Part shown: positions 60,258 to 64,000 of the stretch, piece by piece
Layout of the letters: the number at the start of each line of letters is the position of its first letter
Position numbering within the stretch: position 1 is the stretch's first letter
Assembly: GCA_019633425.1 (NCBI GenBank)
Contig: WSUB01000015.1
Location: 345,692-409,691 of the forward strand
DNA from: Tulasnella sp. 424
Taxonomy: Eukaryota; Basidiomycota; Agaricomycetes; Cantharellales; Tulasnellaceae
DNA length: 64,000 nucleotides
Direction of reading: 5' to 3'
Notes under the pieces: generated by a model
What the model was told of the DNA's origin: nothing
Database searches by the model: none
What the model saw: only the letters and a program-made list of their open reading frames with translations
Program-made: the position numbers and the translations under genes

Positions 60258-62665
60258 TTACAGTCGGGTATCAAGAAACGAATCCCGATTGGTCTCGAAA
60301 CTTCTCGGCGAAACATCATCCCCCTGCGGTGGTCCGAGTTGTTGTCGGACGCAAGCGGCTCTGTTTGATGCATCCGCCGCATTCCGAGTATCTCCAATCT
60401 CTTCGAAAATCCCGGCAGCTTGTTCATAAAGGCTCACCGCATCTCTGCGCTGATCCTGGTCGCGATGGATGTCGGCAAGGCACATCAGAGCCCATGCTCT
60501 TCCGTCCCTGTCACCGATGTCGATACAAACTTGCATGCTTTCAGAGAAAAGTTGAACGGCCTGACTGTACTGTTTTTGAACCCGGTGCGCCTCAGCGAGA
60601 CCCCAGAGAGCGTCGGCTTTCCCTTGTCTGTCGCCGATGTCGTTGCAGATCTGGATGACCTCGGAGAAGCGCGAAGCGGCTTCTTCGTACTTGTTTTGAG
60701 CTAGATGAACATGGGCGATACCACGCAAGGCGTTGGCCTCCCGTATTCTGTCGCCGGTTTCAGTGGAGATTCGGACCACCTCAGAGTAGGACGTAATGGC
60801 TTGGCTGTACTCGGTTTGAAGCCGATGTACCTCAGCGAGGCCACACAAAGCGTCGGCTTTCCGTTGTATGTTGCCGAATTTGGTGCAGATTTGGACGACC
60901 TTGGAGTACAACGTAACGGCTTCGCTGTAATCGTTTTGACTCCGATTCACTTCGGCGAGACCGAAGAGAGCATCGGCTTCTCCTGCATTGTCGGCGGTCT
61001 CCGTGCAGATGCCTAAGGCTTCGGTGAGGTATTTTGAAGCTTTGGTATAGTTATTCTGATATCGATGCATGTGTCCCAGTTGTATAAGAAGTTGAGGAGA
61101 GCGAGCTTGGGAACCTGGCGTATTTGAGGCCCTCTGCGGATCCGGAACAAGCATTGGCTATATGGCGACAAGTCAAATTACATTCAAATAACCCCAAAAC
61201 CAGCAACACTTGCCATCCAACTCATTGACTTTCGACAGTCCTCAGCCGTTGGCCGCTTGCTGGGACTGATGCTCCAGCACGCATTCATAAGGGAGTAAAG
61301 AGCCCCGATAAGCTCCATGCTGGCGTGGTCAGCGACGGATGGGAGGTTTCCACGAATAACGTGCGCAATAACTGTCGAGCCGTTTTGAACGTCGTGAAAT
61401 GGAATGGCCTTCGTCATAACCTATTTTTGCGTTGATCGTAAGTGCCCCTCGAGTACCACTTCCAAATCTTGGTATACCTCATAAAATATCCAGCCCAATG
61501 CCCAGATATCACTCCAGAGGCCAGGTTTATCGTACATGAGCAGATCGGGAGCGGCCCAGCGGAGTGTATACTTGTTACCCGTCAGTGTTATAACATGGGC
61601 GGCTTCACAAAGTTTCGTCTCGAGTACGAGTGCTGGCTGCGCTTCCGAGTCGTTTTCGCGTTCGTCGGGCTGTACGGTAGAGTCTTTTTTCGCGAAGCGA
61701 CGGGCGGAACCGAAGTCTGTGATCACTACCCGATAGTTCGAGATCACCAATACGTTGGCCTACGCAAAAAGAGATAAGCTTGCCAAGGATCGTGTCACAG
61801 CAACACCCGCACCTACAGATTTGAGGTCGCCGTGGTATATCGGTGGATCTCGATTATGAAGGTATTCAACTCCTCCCGTGACGTCGTTCATCTGGGTTAT
61901 AGCCTCTCAGAGGATGGCCCAAAGTGCAGTGGTGTGGTCTTACCAGTGAGATTCGTTCCGGGATTTCTATTCCTTCGACGCAACAAACTTCTTTAAATCC
62001 CCGTTGGCTGCCCAGGGAAAGATCAGCCAAACCTTATCCTGGGACAGATCTTCAACAAATCCTTCAAGCTTGATGATGTTTCCATGAGAAAGCTCAGTGA
62101 AGAATTGTGCTTCCCTGAGTGCCAGCTAAGAGGAGTTAGTGCTGTGCGAATGCTCTCTGCGTTGAGATAGCTCCTTCTCACCCTCAGTACTCGGTCCTTG
62201 TCCTCTCCGATTTTCAGTTTCTTGACCGCTACAGACTAGCGTGTTGGAGTCGACCAGTCGTTTAGCTAACTGCTGTAGGAAGTAAGAGGGGCGGCTTGGG
62301 ACAGACCTTTCGCGTGGTGGTTCTACCGTGAGACTGGTTCTGCGTCCAGCACGTGCTTCAGTACCAGAAGTAGAAATCAAGAACGCTCGTAAAACCGTCG
62401 CATACACTCCGTGGAACTCGGGGGCGTCTTGCTCAAATTCGATCGCGGACGGATCAATTCGCCATTCCTCAGGTTTCTGGAGCTTATCCGGCTATGCAGG
62501 AATGGGCTTTGGTGAGCCATTGTGATCATTCGTCGCTATCCGGGTGGGGCGTACTACTGTACTGCTTGACGGGGGTACCGGTGCACTTGGGGGATCCCCA
62601 GACGGACTAGGACGGTCGGCGTCGTGGTTTTCATGACGTATCAGACAGCTTAGTAGAGCAAACAT
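60258..62665 (-). CDS. Protein kinase-TPR fusion, with an apparent frameshift
   Basis: Begins at the ATG at 62665 (MFALLSCLIRHENHDADRPS). A GT-AG intron removes an in-frame TAG and joins SSST to PDKLQKPEEWRIDPS. The kinase has GVYAT (glycine loop), VAVKKLKIG, the helix REAQFFTELSHGNIIKLEGF, catalytic YHGDLKS (HGD in place of HRD), ITDFGSAR, YTLRWAAPDLL in place of APE, and SDIWALGWIFYEV. After CWSISPSKRPTAEDCRKSMS a GC-AG intron (61158-61213) leads to a C-terminal half of six to seven 40-residue TPRs, each with A-x-x-G-L-A-E(V/A)-x-R-x-Q-x-x-Y-x-x-A. One base appears to be missing near 61969-61976: the frame of DLKKFVASKE hits TAG, while GIEIPERISL continues one base out of phase. It is either a pseudogene or carries an assembly error. 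It resembles tyrosine-kinase-like proteins expanded in agaricomycetes; role unknown. Confidence 0.75.
60360..61080 (-). repeat. 120-bp tandem array encoding TPRs
   Basis: The TPR part is a DNA-level tandem array with a 120-bp period (40 codons). The blocks share ctcagcgagrccacanagagcgtcgg-like cores but differ at many positions. Amino-acid similarity is higher than DNA similarity, indicating selection on the protein. Confidence 0.8.
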
Positions 62666-63699
62666 GATCAACGTTTCGATGAGTTGACGACTAAGGAGTA
62701 GCTTCGCCGAGGGGAAAGTAAGTGAGTTGGTCCGGAGGACGGGGTGGCGAATTAGTACGGGGTCTTGAATGGTATGGCCATGGGTAGTCCTAATACCCTC
62801 AAACCGCGCTGTTCTGTGCCTTGTCCTCGAGGCGAAAGGCGCGCGGCGATAGTTCTGGACACTTTCTGGACCTTTTCTCCTTTGGAATGTTCTTTAAATG
62901 CACGTAACGCCACTACGTCGCTGTATTCGGTGCCGCCGATAGGAATGTTCAACCGATCCCGGGTCTGCACGGTACCAGTGCCTCGCTCTTCCGAAAAGGG
63001 CAACCTGCGAATGCGGCGCTTGCTGCAAAGGTGGCTTACATAGGCAATATAGGCGCGAATTCCGAAGTGCCCCACATCGTCAGGGCTATGGCCAGGACTC
63101 CAACTAATCAGATCTCCTCCTCAAATGAGACTGCGGTGATAGATATGAGATTGTTCGCGACTTTATATTAGCACGCCTTACGTCGTCAACTGACTGAGTT
63201 GAGCTCTCACCGTCACGTCTAGGCGTGTCGATGATGCAACTGATTGTTCATTGAATTGATGTCTTTGACGGCAAAGGACAGTCTTGGCGCATTCGCTCAG
63301 AAGGTATCGCCGCGGGCCGTGAACTGGACCATCCCGTCACCGCTTCCACCTCAGTGATCACGTCTATTCTTCTCCATCGACCACATGTACAAAGATCAAC
63401 CAAGGAGTCTTGGCGCAAGGGACCGCGCCGAGACCCCGTACACTCCCCTTTACCGCCTTCGATACTGAGGCGCTTACATACACATTTATTACTTCTGCTA
63501 TGTGAATATATATTTTGCCTACATTATCAACCCCGACCTTTGCGGGGTTATTATTATTATAGGGCTCCTCCCTACTCATTTGCGAGAACAGATTGCCAAG
63601 CTATCCACCTCAGGCTCCCGCCGTTCCTTGCGGCTAGCCCTGTGAGCACGGGATGTGACCGGTCTTGATTTTTGTTTTTATTATCCCAACCCTTTACAG
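62666..63699. other. Region upstream of the kinase-TPR gene
   Basis: About 1 kb. An open frame on the minus strand at 62752-63075 (Arg-rich, with RDRLNIPIGGTEYSDVVALR) looks weakly protein-like but I do not recognise it. No other feature. Confidence 0.4.
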
Positions 63700-63926
63700 C
63701 TATTGGGTTGCTCGCCTTAGTCGTTGCTGGCTCGGTTTGTGCTGAAGGAGGGAACGTTGAGTTCGTTGGTTACGGGGACATGGAGGTCATTGATGAGCAT
63801 CTCCGGAGTCAAGGGAAGCCGGTGTTATTCAAGTTAGGCGCGGCTTATCTCATGTGCTTGAGTCCGCTTTGGTTTGGAATGCCGGGGGCGGCATCCGCAT
63901 ACAGAACGATCAGAACGAGCGAATGA
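63700..63926 (+). CDS. Possible partial secreted protein exon
   Basis: After a possible acceptor (ctttacag) the frame reads IGLLALVVAGSVCA, like a signal peptide core and cleavage site, then EGGNVEFVGYGDMEVIDEHL and a stop at 63926. There is no in-frame ATG nearby, so it could only be a non-first exon. No family recognised. Confidence 0.2.
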
Positions 63927-64000
63927 CAATTACATCGACGTGAGCGAGTTCCCGCAAAGCCATATGCTACGATTAGTGTATGTGTATAAGGTAGACAAAG

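Noticed and set aside
60329..61016. Long open frames on the plus strand with repeated LPLSVADVV-like segments
   Set aside because: They are the antisense of the TPR array; the 120-bp periodicity makes the opposite strand look repetitive and open.
62440..62560. In-frame TAG near the N-terminus of the kinase-TPR gene as a nonsense mutation
   Set aside because: A 66-nt interval with gtagta donor and gcatag acceptor spans it in phase, so it is better explained as an intron.

Overview
The window looks like a nuclear contig from a filamentous basidiomycete, most likely an agaricomycete. Genes are split by many short GT-AG introns (about 48-70 nt), lie on both strands, and include conserved housekeeping genes alongside families expanded in mushroom-forming fungi: seven-helix membrane proteins, F-box proteins, kinase-TPR fusions and caspase-like proteins. 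I cannot name the species from sequence alone.

Left arm (1-19.5 kb) is mostly housekeeping: a low-complexity proline/serine-rich protein (-), a Pho85-type cyclin-dependent kinase (-), ribosomal protein eL19 (-), a HAL-family Ser/Thr kinase (+), a putative mitochondrial 2OG-Fe(II) dioxygenase-like protein (+), and the large GRAM/PH/glycosyltransferase sterol glucosyltransferase ATG26 (-).

Accessory block 1 (20-31.7 kb) is gene-poor. It holds the N-terminal part of a Helitron-type protein cut off before its helicase region, a 42-bp tandem repeat, a diverged direct duplication of about 490 bp, and a caspase-like (peptidase C14) gene or relic on the minus strand, which I pieced together exon by exon.

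Central arm (31.8-54.5 kb) is again dense: V-ATPase subunit F, a seven-helix membrane protein, the 30-kDa subunit of complex I, a large proline-rich scaffold-like protein, the proteasome activator Blm10/PA200, an F-box protein and an MFS transporter.

Accessory block 2 (54.5-64 kb) looks like a graveyard with some novelty. It contains a 3' relic of a second MFS transporter, a kinase relic with a nonsense codon, a 254-bp element with 35-bp terminal inverted repeats, a rearranged inverted duplication with CCAAGG-type repeats around a 'headless' P-type Ca2+-ATPase gene that keeps only the C-terminal membrane half, and a protein kinase fused to TPR repeats that carries an apparent one-base frameshift.

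The most unusual items are the headless Ca2+-ATPase with its inverted partial copy, the kinase-TPR fusion with a neighbouring dead relative, and the caspase-like gene whose catalytic cysteine appears to be replaced. Kinase-TPR and caspase-like proteins fit a fungal cell-death or signalling repertoire, but any functional link between them here is inference.
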